The notes under the pieces are model-generated. The model saw only the letters and a list, made by a program, of their open reading frames with translations. It did not search any database and had not been told where the DNA came from. Shown here piece after piece: positions 12,276-37,492 of a stretch of DNA of 64,000 bases. The position numbers and the translations under genes were made by a program. Numbering within the stretch: the stretch's first letter is position 1; every line of letters starts with the position of its first letter. This DNA is from Xestospongia muta. Its lineage: Eukaryota; Porifera; Demospongiae; Haplosclerida; Petrosiidae. The stretch spans positions 9,179,156 to 9,243,155 of the forward strand of contig OY848918.1 in the NCBI GenBank assembly GCA_963693285.1. The letters are read 5' to 3'.

Positions 12276-12281
12276 AATAAA
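12276..12281 (+). terminator. R1 polyadenylation signal
   Basis: AATAAA 23 bases after the stop, followed by the GT/T-rich stretch TTATTTGTTGTATATAATG. The same arrangement follows most array members. Confidence 0.7.
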
Positions 12282-12510
12282 AGACTGATGTAATAATTAT
12301 TTGTTGTATATAATGTCTTTTCGTTATATATATATTAGTTATGTATTTAGTAATTTTGTAATTATTACATAACATGTGACTTCATAGATTGAACAAACAA
12401 TGCAATTGATGAGACCACCAACATAAATAAATTATGAGTTCTTTTTATTGTTGTTAAAACACACTATATATAGTTGCTTGTTTCTCAACAAATCATTAAT
12501 TTATATTTAC

Positions 12511-12700
12511 TGCTTCATCTCTCTGCTGGTACTCACAGTAGTAATGAAGATAAAATTTCTCTCCACTTTGCATATATATTACCACAAAGACTGGAGGCTT
12601 CGTTGTTAGTGGAGGTATACCAATTGTTGATTGGTCATTGGAGATGATCAATGAAAGAGATGACATTTTGCAGAATTATACACTAAACTATACTATACAT
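12511..12700 (+). pseudogene. Relic of receptor exon 1 (frameshifted)
   Basis: Matches receptor exon 1 from the middle of the signal peptide to LNYT, but lacks the start codon and has two extra bases (CATATATATTACC against CATATATTACC), which breaks the frame. No splice donor or further exons follow. Confidence 0.85.
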
Positions 12701-12725
12701 TTTACAGAATTATAAGACTATTTTG

Positions 12726-12917
12726 ATGGACTGCAACTATCTACACAGCACGAAAATGCTATCTTATTTTCTTATTTGTCTACTCTGCTCTCTGCCTCAT
12801 CTTACTGCTGGTTCTCACAGTAGTAATGAAGATAAAATTCCTCTCCACTTTGTATATATTACCACAAAGACTGGAGACTTCGTTGTTAGTGGAGGTATAC
12901 CAATTGTTGATTGCTGA
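12726..12917 (+). pseudogene. Second relic of receptor exon 1, ends in a stop
   Basis: Open from ATG (MDCNYLHSTKMLSYF) through the signal peptide to GGIPIVDC, then TGA where functional copies read DWSLE. It lacks the last third of exon 1 and its donor. Its leader MDCNYL is the version used by R3, not by R2 just downstream. It could still be transcribed as a 63-residue secreted peptide, but nothing shows that. Confidence 0.8.
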
Positions 12918-12953
12918 ATCTATATAGTAGACGTCATGTGACCAGTCTATCAT

Positions 12954-13094
12954 TTAACAAAATCACTGACATTAATTTTTGAGAAGTCTAGGGAATAAGC
13001 CTTTTTGACAACGGCATGACAAGTCAGAACATCTCAACACCGACACAAAGAAGGAAAAAGAACAAGGAAAGTTATCTTCATTACCCACGTGGTA
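12954..13094 (-). pseudogene. Relic of NOMO exon 1 upstream of R2
   Basis: Minus-strand copy of NOMO exon 1 and its flanks, including the ATG (MKITFLVLF-PSLC), one codon shorter than the original and stopped by TGA in place of the CAA codon after the signal peptide. The old splice-donor region (CTGACATTAATTTTTG) and the CCCACGTGG E-box are still recognisable. Confidence 0.85.
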
Positions 13095-13170
13095 TCATTA
13101 TACAAGCCACGCCCTCAAAGACAATTTCAGAAAGCAAAATTTGCGGATTTACGGAAACCTGCATATAAAT
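13085..13170 (+). promoter_or_regulatory. R2 core promoter
   Basis: CCCACGTGG E-box at about 13085-13093 and TATAAAT at 13164-13170, 31 bases before the R2 ATG. The arrangement is copied from the NOMO/R1 intergenic region. Confidence 0.6.
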
Positions 13171-13200
13171 ACGATGACATATATAGCTGTTCAGTAGTCA

Positions 13201-16200
13201 ATGACAATGCTATCTTATCTTGTTATTTGCTCCCTTTTACATCTCTCTGCCAGTGCTCACAGCAGTAATGAAGACAAAATTCCTCTCCACTTTGCATATA
13301 TTACCACAAAGACCGGAAGCTTTGTTGTTAGTGGAGGTATACCAATTATTGATTGGTCATTGGAGATGATCAATGAAAGAGACGACATTTTACAGAATTA
13401 TACACTAAACTATACAGATGTATTGGATTCTAAAGTAAGTCTAAAACAAAATACATTTATGGAATAATTTAAGTGTAAGTATTGTTTGGCATTGAAAATT
13501 ATTATTTATATATATATAGTTGGTATTGGCTTTCAAATTATTATTAATATTCTATTGGTTTTTAATAGTTTTGGTTTCTTGTTTATATTTAGAAATAGTA
13601 TTAGCATCGATATGTCAGCACATGTCAATGTATGATTGTAAACATACATACATATACTGAAATAAACTTGAACAACATGTTTTCATTCAATATATATAAT
13701 TTTAATACCATTAATATCATGTATGGTTGGAGGACAGAGATTTTTACACTAAAAGGATGTAATAGTTATACTAATTGGCTACTTAAGATTTTATATGTAT
13801 TTTTTTGTGAATTCTTTCCTGCTCTGGTGTTTATATACATTGAATCTTTACATCCTCTTTTATTTTCCTAAAGTAATTTTTATTAACATTTTTAAATACA
13901 TTATTTACTAATTCAGTAGTGAGGTAGTCTTCATTCTCAAGGTGAACAGATAGAGTATGTACATTGCTAACTCAATATATGATGCAATCTCTTTCTTGCA
14001 GTGTGATCATACTGCATCTTTAGATGCTTTCTTTAAACTATTTTGGCAAAGTAACACAACTTATGTGACATTACTAGGATGTGGTTGTTCACCAGCAACT
14101 ATCCCTGTTGCAGAAACCAGCCATTACTGGAATATACCACAGGTAATATTTGTCTTCATGCATATACTCAATAATCTTTCTCTCTCTCTCTTTTAGCTTA
14201 CTTTTTCTTCAGGTGCAGATGTTTTGACTGATCGTCACCGATTCAGAAACTTTTTTCGAGTACTTCCCTCTCTTTCTTTTTTTCCATTATCTATAGCTCA
14301 ATTAATGAGACAATTTGGGTGGAGAAAGATGACTGTTATTACTCAGGAGGAAACCCTGTTTCAAGGAGTGAGTACTATATTGATTTCATATCAGTTTTTT
14401 AGCTTCATATCAATTGCTTTACTAATTTGCAATTAGACATGGTACATACTGACTTCTTATCAAAGCATGTAGAAATATCGAGCCTCTCATAATGTCTCAT
14501 TATTTGGTTACATCCCTCCCCCTCTCTCTCTCTCTTCTCTCTCTTTCTTTCTCTCTCTCTCTTCTGTCTTAGATTAGCAGCAGTTTGAAAAAAGTTTTTC
14601 AATCACAAAATTGGTTACTAGATTCATCTGTGACTTTTAAAACAGGAGTAGATCCCTTTCCATATGATGCTGTATTTGACAATGTAAGTAATTACTTAAT
14701 TTGTAGTGCATGCTGTCAATTAAGCAATCTATTAATTAATGTAATAATAATTATCTTCTTGCCTTAGATAATCACAGGAAAGTATAGGATTATTTACATC
14801 AATACATATGATATATATGCTGTCAACATTTTGTGTGAAGTGAGTATCGTATACAGTATGGATGAATGGATGATGCAAGCTGACACTCTTGATTACAATA
14901 ATGGAAACAATTTTGTTTTAATCACCATAAATGCACAGATCATTGCAAAACTATTCACTCCAGTGGATAACTCAATATATAGAATTTAATGTACTCAATT
15001 ACTGATATAATCTTGTTTTCTATTTGCTATACTCTAGGCATACCACAGAAATATGTATGCTCCTACCTATGCCTGGATATTACTAATGTTTTATAATGTA
15101 GGCTGGTGGAATAATACAGGTAATTCATCCTGTACACCAGAGATCATGATGGCAGTTCTTAATGGTACACTTGGCACTATACCCAATGGGATATTTTTTA
15201 CAGAAGATAACTCAAGGAAAGTTATTTCTGGGCTGGTAAGACCATAAAATAAAAAAGAATTATTAATGATACATGCTCTTATATTAATAATTTGCATTGA
15301 AATTGCACAGTTCATGTATTTCAGCAATTGATATCTCAAAAAAGGGTATGTGTGTGATATAAATTTTATAATAACAGCTCTTATACTTTCGACCAGGATT
15401 TATGAAATTTATTTCGTTAACTAATGATACATTACACAGAATGCTTACACAAATATTGATCAGTATATCAGCAATAAAATATTGTGGTGCTTAATATTTC
15501 TTTGTATCCGATCATGTCTCATAAATGATGCAAATGACCATAGATCAGTTAAATTACTAATCCATTTATACTGTGATTAGTCAAACACAATCAATTTAGT
15601 GTACATGGCACTGTTAAAATGAATGGTTACAGTGATAGCCCAGCATCATATTTTGTCTAAGAATAGTCCAATGATCACACTTCTAACAATTAGTGACATG
15701 AACAGTTAATTTCATATTGTGTAACAGCATATGATTTTTGCTACATTGCAACCTGTATAACAATATATATTGTCTAAATTAACCCATCAAATTTTTCAGT
15801 GATACTCTATAAAATTATTGTTGGAGTATTTTTGTTTTGATGATAGTATTGCCATAGAGTACTCTGTTGTTATTGGTCTCTTTAATATAAATTAGAATTG
15901 GTAATGGTTATACTTTTGGTAACATATTTATGTGACAGCTAATATAGTCTGCAACAAAAGTGTAAATTGAGTCTTGTAGAATTGTCACATAGGCAATTCA
16001 TTGATAAATTAAGATTAAGGTTTGTGCATACATAGTTCTAGTGAAACATTTGACTCTTTTTTGCTGTTGATAGAGCTTGACTCATAAGCTCTGAGATGTT
16101 ATCATTTCTTTATAATTTCTTTGGTGGCTTACTAGCTTTGCTCTGTCATTGTGTGATAAGCTCTAATTACATACATGCCCTTTTAGAGAAATCATTTGTT

Positions 16201-18993
16201 TTATAGATACTCCAAATATGAAATTCCATACTAAATAATAACCCAAAATAGCATATGTGATCTGTTTGCAAAAGGGGACCACTTCTGTCAAAACATTTGT
16301 GACCTGATTTGTGAAAAAAACCAACTGACAAAACATATCAAAAACAGTTTTGTGTACATACAGTTGCTATTTATGCATAACTATTCTATATGTATGCAAA
16401 ACTGTTTTTTGATATGTTTTAATAGTGTTTTTTTTTCACAAATCAGGACATGAATATTTTGAAAGAAGTTTCCCCTTATTGCAAATCAGGTCACATATGT
16501 TAATGCTGTTAATACTTTCATTTTCAATAGAGGGATGCATTTACATAATTGACTGTGAATTGGCAGTGATGTAGGTCTGGCTTGATAAGCTCTAGTATAT
16601 TACCCAATATCTTCTACTATTCTATTATATAAAAAGGATACCACTTTAATTAATAGAGCTCATTATAGTGAGATAGCAGTCCTTATTTCAAGAATACATG
16701 TACATTGGTACTAATAAGTATTGATTATTTCTACATGCATGCTAGTTATGTCCCTGATAAAAGGCAGAGACACCAAGCACTGTACTCTTAAAGTTCTTTA
16801 ATCAACATTTCATTCTCTTTGGTTATCAAAAATGTTTAATTACTGCCAGTAACATTATCATTAATGATATCTCTTTCTCTATAGACAAAACAGCAGTTTT
16901 TAAGGAACTTAAATGCTTTACTTGAAGAGCCACGATACAAATCTCAAAATTTAAGTAGATCCTTTGCTTCAGGTTTGGTCCATGATGGAATATGGTCAAT
17001 AGCTATTGGACTGGACAATGCCATGAAACGGATAGCCATGAGAAATGACAGTGGATGTGAGGGATTACCAGGAGATTTGGTTCCTTTAGAAAAGTTTGAT
17101 TATACTAATGAAAGAGTGGGCTGTATTCTGAGACAAGGTTTTGCTGAAGTTAATTTTTTTGGACTTACTGTGAGTTGCTATGTTTTCTCTTATATATTAA
17201 ACAATGAGTAGATTTTCAAAGTATGTATTTGTTGTAAAATCTTTCCTACTTTGTTATATAAATTATAGTCTTAAGAGTTTATATGTAATGTTCTGTGGTT
17301 ACATTTGGTATTAAAACACACACTAATTTTTGATATTAGGGTCCTGTTTATTTTAATGCAAATGGAAGTCGTCCTGACAATATTCGTGAAGTCAAACAAT
17401 ATAGAATATCTGGTGGTAAGCATATAACAAGAACTAGTAAAATGTTGAATTCATTCTCTTGTAGATACAGTCAATCCATATACAATAGCTTTTATAGCCA
17501 TTAAAGGCACTAAAAAGAGTATTTTCACTTTCAAAATGGGTGAATCTAATGCACGGATTTGGAAAGGTAGAAAGTATCATTGGTGTCAGATGGATGGTAT
17601 GATACTCAAATATTTAATACTTTGTGTTTAAATATCTGGTATTGAAATACTGGCTTTGGTATAAAAAATTAAAGAAGTACATAAAATAACACTCATGATG
17701 AAATTGATGTACATTGGTTGTCATACAGTATTTATATTATACAAGTACATTTGATTAATGTACTTTTCTTGTATAGAATTGATCTCTAGTATATTAACTA
17801 TTATGTAAAGGTTTTCAAAATATGCTCTGCTATCATCTTAACCTTGCTATTGTACTTTTGACATTTATATATACTTGTATTGTTTATTATTAAGGAAACT
17901 CCAATTAGTCAGGATCCCTCAAAATATGTCCATGTATAATAACAGTTTATACTGTTTGTACATTTGGCAATGTCTTCTCTACATTGATCAATTTTAAAAA
18001 AAAGTGTTTATTACAAGCAGTGGAAAACATGATGCAGTGAAGAGAATATATATATTACTTTTTAAAGAAAGGAAACATTGAATGTCTTGAAATTTAACTT
18101 TGATTTAAACAATTTTAGGATGACTTTTAATAGTTATCAATATGTTATCGTCTATGCCTATATCTCATCATGTTAAAATAGCACATAAATACAACTGTCT
18201 CCTTGCTATCATGTTGATTTAATAGAGTGAGATTCCATCATTAATTTCCTTCATTTATATATACTTGTATTGTTTATTATTAAGGAAACACCAATTAGTC
18301 AGGATCATTCATAATATGTCCAGATATAAATAATAAGAGTTTATACGCATATATCTAACATACTATACTATATAACCTACACATTATTACTATTATTATG
18401 TTATTAGATGGTGCTCCTCCTTATGATGGCTATAAAATGGACACTATACACAAAAATAATCTATTTTTAATTGTAATTTATGATATTGCAGCATTTGTTG
18501 GTCTCATCTTTGTAGCAGTATGTCTTGTGTTTAATATTGTCTTCAGAAATAAAAAGTCAGTAACTGAATATTGTATACCTTAGCTTGATTCTCCCTCCCT
18601 TCTTCTAATAGAGTTGTCAAACTTTCCAGTCCTAATTTGAATTATCTCATAATTGTAGGGGCTGCTCTCATGTACATATGTGTCTATTTCTATGTACACT
18701 CCTCATCAGTAATGAATGTACAGACTGCTTTCTGTAATGTAAGATTATCACATAATGATCATTAATCCTCACTTCTAGATTTGTTCTATAATAAATTATT
18801 GTGTTGCTTTACCTTCAAATTAATGATCCATTCTTAATTTTCACATAGATCCGATTGTGGTTGTTCTTTTTGGGATACTCTGTCTGTTTTGGTGTTATTC
18901 TTTCTAAAACATGGAGAGTCTATTATATTTTTTCTAATCCAACACCTAAGAAGATGGTTAATTACTTAGTTATAAAATAGCATCTCAGACGTT

Positions 18994-19043
<50 letters not shown>

Positions 19044-20277
19044 GCACACACACACACACACACAGGCACTAAAAGATTGGGTTTTGTTTGTCCAAGTGTT
19101 AGTTATAGTATCTATTGATTTGATTATTATTGCAATTGGATCTGCCATTCCTCAGTCACGACTGATAGCTACCAGAATAAGAGATACTCAACATCCAGAA
19201 GCTACAACGGTAAACTAAATTTTAGCAGTCCTCAAAAAATGCTAAAGTTGTGCCTGTCATGGAATAAAAAAATTAGCACATTAATTTGTTTAACTTTTAG
19301 TTGTATAAAGTAAGAAAACATTGGAATATAACAGGAAACAGTAGGAATCATTTGAACATAATTTTTAATTTTTCATATTTATAAAATGTGCATTCATTTA
19401 GCTGTCATGGTCTAATATACTGAATTTTTTTGTCTACTTTGATATTGATCTATATCTAGGATGAAGGTACATTTGAGAAAAATAACATCTATGTGTGTGC
19501 TCAGAGTGGATCACAAATTTGGCTAGCAGTCTCTTTTACATACAAAGCATTATTACAATTAGTAGCAATATTTATGGCATTTCATATTCGTCATGTTAAA
19601 GTTAAAGCTCTCAATGACTCAAAGGAAATAGCTGTCATTATCTACATCAACAGTATTATACTTGCATTGTTAGCAGTGACACAGTTTGCTCTTGAAACTT
19701 ATCATGATGCATATGCTGCCATGTTTGGACTAGCTCTACTGGTAGATGCAACTCTGTTCTTAGGACTCATATTCATTCCAATGGTAAAAGTTATTTCCAT
19801 TCCATCTTCAATTTAATACAATTTTAAAGCAAAATTTTAATTAAAGAGTTTACTTCTTAATCTTTCTTAATCTTCTTATTAATTTGTAATCTCAGCTTTT
19901 CTTCTTAATTTAATAGATACTATAAACTAATCCATTCCATTTATTTCTGATTTTTATTTCTACAGATGGTTACTTTATATCGTGATCCAACTGGAGAGAA
20001 TGTCCTTAGTCATAACTTACCTTCTTCTTATCCAACAAATACCACTAACGAGTCATCTGAGGAGACTATCAGTGGTCTACGAGCTAGAATAAAAGAACTC
20101 GAGTCTATTATCTCCTCTAAAGAGGTTAGTATATGAAAAGTCATTACAATATATCATAAACTAAGAGCTGTTTATTTGTACATATATATAAATGTTGTGC
20201 ACGTATTATACTATAATGATCTTATCATCTCAAATATATAGCTGGAGTCTGCACCTTCATTTGAAAAAGAAGTTTGA
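13201..20277 (+). CDS. GABA-B-type class C receptor R2
   Basis: Same architecture as R1. Exons: 13201-13434, 14002-14142, 14197-14367, 14573-14683, 14768-14839, 15038-15235, 16885-17169, 17340-17415, 17465-17566, 18408-18555, 18612-18738, 18849-18956, 19066-19209, 19460-19783, 19966-20124, 20242-20277; 811 residues, no disruption. Two in-frame ATGs open it (MTML); the second matches the other copies. Subgroup marks shared with R3: exon 3 begins LTFSSGADVLTD (serines where R1 and R4-R7 have alanines), exon 6 has MFYNVGWW (Phe for the conserved Trp), exon 7 has LVHDGIWSIAIGLDNAMKR, exon 9 has one extra codon, and exon 15 is two codons shorter. The tail ends FEKEV. Intron 6 (1.65 kb) contains a foldback element. 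Confidence 0.9.
16257..16494. mobile_element. 238-base foldback MITE in R2 intron 6
   Basis: Inverted termini GTGATCTGTTTGCAAAAGGG and the complement of CCCCTTATTGCAAATCAGGTCAC flank a largely self-complementary centre (TTTTGATATGTTTT pairs with AAAACATATCAAAA). It is bordered by ATAT. R3 has the uninterrupted site GCATATGTTAATGC at about 26226-26240, so this is a clean insertion. Confidence 0.85.
17858..18350. repeat. Direct duplication inside R2 intron 9
   Basis: About 95 bases (ATATACTTGTATTGTTTATT through CAATTAGTCAGGATC) occur near 17860 and again near 18253. R3 has the block once (about 27612-27710), and R7 has one diverged copy near 60028. Confidence 0.7.
18991..19065. repeat. (CT)n(CA)n microsatellite, R2 intron 12
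   Basis: CT tract followed by CA tract running into the CACAG acceptor of exon 13. The homologous tract is present in every receptor and in the pseudogene at 20893. Confidence 0.9.
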
Positions 20278-20283
20278 AATAAG

Positions 20284-20289
20284 AATAAA
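20284..20289 (+). terminator. R2 polyadenylation signal
   Basis: AATAAA seven bases after the stop, then AGACTGATGTAATAATTATT as in R1. Confidence 0.7.
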
Positions 20290-20478
20290 AGACTGATGTA
20301 ATAATTATTTGTTGTATATATGTCTTTCTCATATAATATATATATCAGTTATGTGTTTAGTAAATTTGTAATTATTATGTAACATGTGACTTCATAGATT
20401 GCAATTCATGAGACCAAGAAGAAAATGTAGGGTTTAGTTTATTTGGTTATGTTTAATTAGATTTTTTATGGCACCATC

Positions 20479-20532
<54 letters not shown>
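20479..20532. repeat. (AAT)n microsatellite
   Basis: Eighteen trinucleotide units in the R2-pseudogene spacer. Similar AAT tracts lie after R4 (37390-37492) and after R7 (62629-62682), preceded by the same TAGATTTTTnnnnnACCATCA block, so they mark homologous spacers. Confidence 0.85.
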
Positions 20533-20533
<1 letters not shown>

Positions 20534-20892
20534 TGAATATAACAATAATATGAATAGGCATATAGATACAGTTAAGCAAACAATCAGCTAATTAAATAAA
20601 TTATAAATGTTATAATGTCAAAGCATTACAGATACTTAGTATCTAATAGTTAATAAGCTTAATTAGAGAGGTAGTAATTACTTAATCTCTATACTAACCT
20701 TTGCAGTCATTGATATAACCCTGTAGATGATCTTGTTTGGTATACTTGAATAACTCAGTAACAGAAACATAAAAGTGATTTTCAGTCATAATTGTCATGG
20801 GGCACAAATAATGTTGACATGTATGTTGTTGCTATGACAATGTTTTTTATGGTGATTGTTACCATGGTAGTTGTTGCTACATTCTCCTGTAG

Positions 20893-22016
20893 ATAAAGTC
20901 AATCTAGATACAATAGCTTCTGTAAATCCATTGGCACTAAAAAGAGTATTTTCACTTTCAAAATGGGTGAATCTAATGCACGGATTTGGAAAGGTAGAAA
21001 TTAATACCATTGCTGTCAGATGGATGATTTAATACTCAAATACTTGATACTTTGAGTCTCAATATCTGATGTTGAAATACTGGTTTGGTATAGAACATTA
21101 AAGAAGTACAAATAACAGCCCGTAAAATAACACTTATAATGAAATTGATGTGCATTGGTTGTCATACAGTATTTATATTTATACAAGTACATTTGATTAG
21201 CGTACTTTTCTTGTATAGAATTGATCTCTAATGTATTAGTGTATTAACTATTATGTGCAGGTTTTCAAAGTATACTATGCTATCATCTTAACCTTGTTAT
21301 TTTACTTTTGGCATTGTCTTCTCTATGTTGATCAATTTTTTAAATGTTTTATTACAAGCACCAGATTCATGGAAACCAAGATGCAGTGAAGAGAGTGTAG
21401 AAATGACTTTGTAAAAATAGCAATTATTGATGTCTTGAAATTTTGGATGTAAACAAATATAGAATGTTTTGTAAGGTTGTATTTTTGTTGTATATAAGAA
21501 CAGTTCATATATACTCGTAATACACTATATAACTTACATATTATTATTATCATTATTATATCACTAGATGGTACTCCTCCTTATGATGGCTATAAAATGG
21601 ACACTATACATCAAAATTATCATTCTTTGATTATAATTTATGATATTGCAATATTTGTTGCTCTCATCTTTGTAGCAGTATGTCTTGTGTTTAATATTGT
21701 CTTTAGAAATAAAAAGTCAGTAACTAGATATTCTATGTCTTAGCTTGATTCTCCCTCCCTTCTTCTAATAGAGTTGTCAAACTTTCCAGTCCTAATTTGA
21801 ATTATCTCATAATTGTAGGGGCTGCTCTCATGTACATATGTGTCTATTTCTATGTACACTCCTCAACAGTAATGGATGCACAAACTTTTTTCTGTAATGC
21901 AAGATCATCACATAATGTCATTCTTTCTAAAACATGGAGAGTCTATTATATCTTCTCTAATCCAATATCTAAGAAGAAAGTTAATTACTTAGTTATAAAA
22001 TAGCATCTCAGTCATT

Positions 22017-22055
<39 letters not shown>

Positions 22056-22316
22056 TTCTCACACACACACACACACTACAGGCACTAAAATGGGTTTTGT
22101 TTGTCCAAGCGTTAGTTATAGTATCTATTGATTTGATTATTATTGCATATCACAAAGTCTATGCTCTCCACTAAAGAGATTAGCATATGAAAAGTCATTA
22201 CAATATATCATACACTAAGAACTGTTTATTTGTACATATATAAATGCTCTGTATTATATTATAATGATCTTATCATCTCAAATATATAGCTGGAGTCTGC
22301 ACTTTCATTAATTTAT
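20893..22316 (+). pseudogene. Truncated receptor pseudogene (exons 9-16 only)
   Basis: Contains exon 9 (20893-20993, one extra base in GTAAATCCATTGG shifts the frame), exon 10 (21568-21715, open), exon 11 (21772-21898, donor GT changed to GC), then a deletion that fuses intron 11 directly to the second half of exon 12 (21917-21979). Exon 13 (22082-22146) is cut and joined to the end of exon 15 (about 22156-22181), so exon 14 with TM5-TM7 is gone; an exon 16 remnant is at 22290-22309. No ligand-domain exons precede it. Confidence 0.9.
22018..22080. repeat. CT/CA microsatellite in the pseudogene
   Basis: Intron 12 tract of the pseudogene, homologous to those in the functional copies. Confidence 0.85.
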
Positions 22317-22440
22317 ATTTACTGAAGTAGATACATTAATTATTAATGTTTCACACAATGAAACAGTAACTAACAACAATCTCTTTATAAGTGATTATTG
22401 ACAACAAATAAAATTCCACTTTTAACTTAATGTTGATGTA

Positions 22441-22505
22441 ACTGGAAAAGAACAAGGAAATGTAACTGTTTACGTAGTGCTCCAGCCACATCTTCAATGA
22501 AACTC
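22441..22505 (-). pseudogene. Fragment of NOMO exon 1 / promoter region
   Basis: GAAAAGAACAAGGAAA followed by ACGTAGTG-CTCCAGCCACA-CTTCAATGAAACTCCA parallels 5655-5720 (end of NOMO exon 1 and the divergent promoter), with the start codon lost. It abuts the inverted receptor exon 1 relic. Confidence 0.6.
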
Positions 22506-22740
22506 CAGAGAGCAGAACAGACAAATAAGAAAATAAGATAGCATTTTTCGTGGTGTGTAGATAGTTACAGTCCATCGAAATAAAGTGGAGAGGAATTTTA
22601 TCTTCGTTACTACTGTGAGTACCAGCAGAGAGATGGAGCAGAGAGCAGAGCAGACAAATATAAAAACAAGATAGCATTTTCGTGGTGCGTAGATAGTTAC
22701 AGTCCATCGAAATGGTCGAAATAGTCTCACAAGCTAGACC
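22506..22740 (-). pseudogene. Two inverted partial copies of receptor exon 1
   Basis: Reading on the minus strand, 22737 to 22583 encodes MDCNYLRTTKMLSCF through HSSNEDKIPLHF, then jumps at 22582 into a second MDCNYLHTTK leader whose signal peptide is frameshifted (an extra A in CGAAAAATGC) and ends after LLSGV. Neither copy has a donor site. The first is the left arm of the palindrome. Confidence 0.85.
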
Positions 22741-22865
22741 CACCCCTTGTACTGAGCCGTCTTCGTTATAGGGGTTGGGTCTGGCTTGCGAGACCCAACC
22801 CTTATAACGAAGACGGCATAAGACAAGGGCTGGGTCTAGCTTGTGAGACTATTTCGACCATTTCG

Positions 22866-29961
<7,096 letters not shown>

Positions 29962-29967
29962 AATAAG

Positions 29968-29973
29968 AATAAA
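29968..29973 (+). terminator. R3 polyadenylation signal
   Basis: AATAAA seven bases after the stop codon, followed by GACTGATGTAATAATTATTT. Confidence 0.7.
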
Positions 29974-30549
29974 GACTGATGTAATAATTATTTGTTGGAT
30001 ATATGTCTTTCTCATTAATATATATATATCAGTTATGTATTTAGTAATTTTGTAATTATTACATATGACTTCATAGATTGAACAAACAATGTAATTTGTG
30101 AGACCAACAAGAAATGTAGGGTTTAGTAACACAAAGATAAAAGTGATTTTCACAGTCATAATTGTCATGGGGCACAAATAATGTTGACATGTATGTTGTT
30201 GCTATGACAATGTTTTTTATGGTGTTTGTTACCATGGTAGTTGTTGCTATGGTGATACATATCATGAATAGTTGTGCATGTAAAGCAACTATATGCATAC
30301 AAAACTTTTTTCACATTTTAACAATTGTACTTTTTTATAAATCCCATCACAATAAATCCTCATCTGTGACTATGGCAGCTAAATTAATGCTATTTAATTT
30401 AGTAAAATTTTTAGTGATTTACAGAAATTTCATAAATTGCAAGAAAAGTAATGTTAATATTTTTCATATAAAATCTAAGTTTTCAAAATGTTTATATTGA
30501 AAGCAAAAGTTCATAAAGTCATGAATTTTTAATAATCTGTTGCCATTTT
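29974..30549. other. R3-R4 spacer with repeats shared between spacers
   Basis: No gene seen. 30117-30250 (AATTGTCATGGGGCACAAAT, then GTTGCTATGACAATG-type blocks) matches the spacer at about 20755-20880. 30420-30550 (CATAAATTGCAAGAAA, CAAAAGTTCATAAA) matches 47035-47165 upstream of R6. The open frame at 30162-30500 is composed of these repeats and is not coding. Confidence 0.7.
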
Positions 30550-30701
30550 GCTATTAATAGCCAACAATAACCACGTTCGTCACTTCCTATCACATGACAA
30601 TCACAACATCCTGACAACTCTGACGTTTTCGCTATGGGGCGGGGCGGCTTTGGACGAGACTCTATAAAAAGGCGTTTTGTATATACACAGCTACTGTGAC
30701 A
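30550..30701 (+). promoter_or_regulatory. R4 promoter (TATA and GC box)
   Basis: GCTATTAATAGC palindrome with an overlapping CCAA at 30550-30563, CACATGAC at 30591-30598, TGACGT at 30621-30626, GGGGCGGGGCGG (Sp1-like) at 30636-30647 and TATAAAAA at 30663-30670, 32 bases before the ATG. The first block is shared with the R6 promoter. Confidence 0.7.
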
Positions 30702-36951
<6,250 letters not shown>

Positions 36952-37389
36952 AATAATAATGAAAGACTGATGTAATTATTTCTTGTACGTATATATGTTT
37001 TTCTCATTAATATATATCAGTTATGTATTTAGTAATTTTGTAATTATTACATAACATGTGACTTATAGATTGAACAAACATCTCAATGCATTAGTACTAC
37101 ACTCAGTTTGTTTTATTGCTAAAACGTTATTATAGTTACTTGTTTATCAAACATGTCATTAGTCCACTAATAAAATCAAAGAGATGCATTAATTGATATA
37201 ACACACAAAACACTAACCAGTTACAGTCTCATTATTATTAATAATTAATAGAAAATTAAACTTACACTTTTAACTTAGTACTGAATAATATTATTGATTG
37301 ATCAATTGAACTAAATATTGACATACAATTACTATTATATATTCTCCTATATATGTTAAATTAGATTTTTACAAAACCATCAAAAGCTA

Positions 37390-37409
37390 ATGATGATGAT
37401 GAATTAATA

Positions 37410-37482
<73 letters not shown>

Positions 37483-37492
37483 TAACAATAAT
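37390..37492. repeat. (GAT)n(AAT)n microsatellite
   Basis: Compound trinucleotide tract in the R4-R5 spacer, in the same context as the AAT tracts at 20479 and 62629. Confidence 0.9.

Noticed and set aside
20893..22316. Possibility that the exons 9-16 copy is an eighth gene
   Set aside because: Frameshift in exon 9, lost donor in exon 11, missing TM5-TM7 exon and no ligand domain.
30162..30500. 112-residue frame upstream of R4
   Set aside because: Made of the GTTGCTATGG spacer repeat; no homologous conservation as protein in the matching spacer at 20755.
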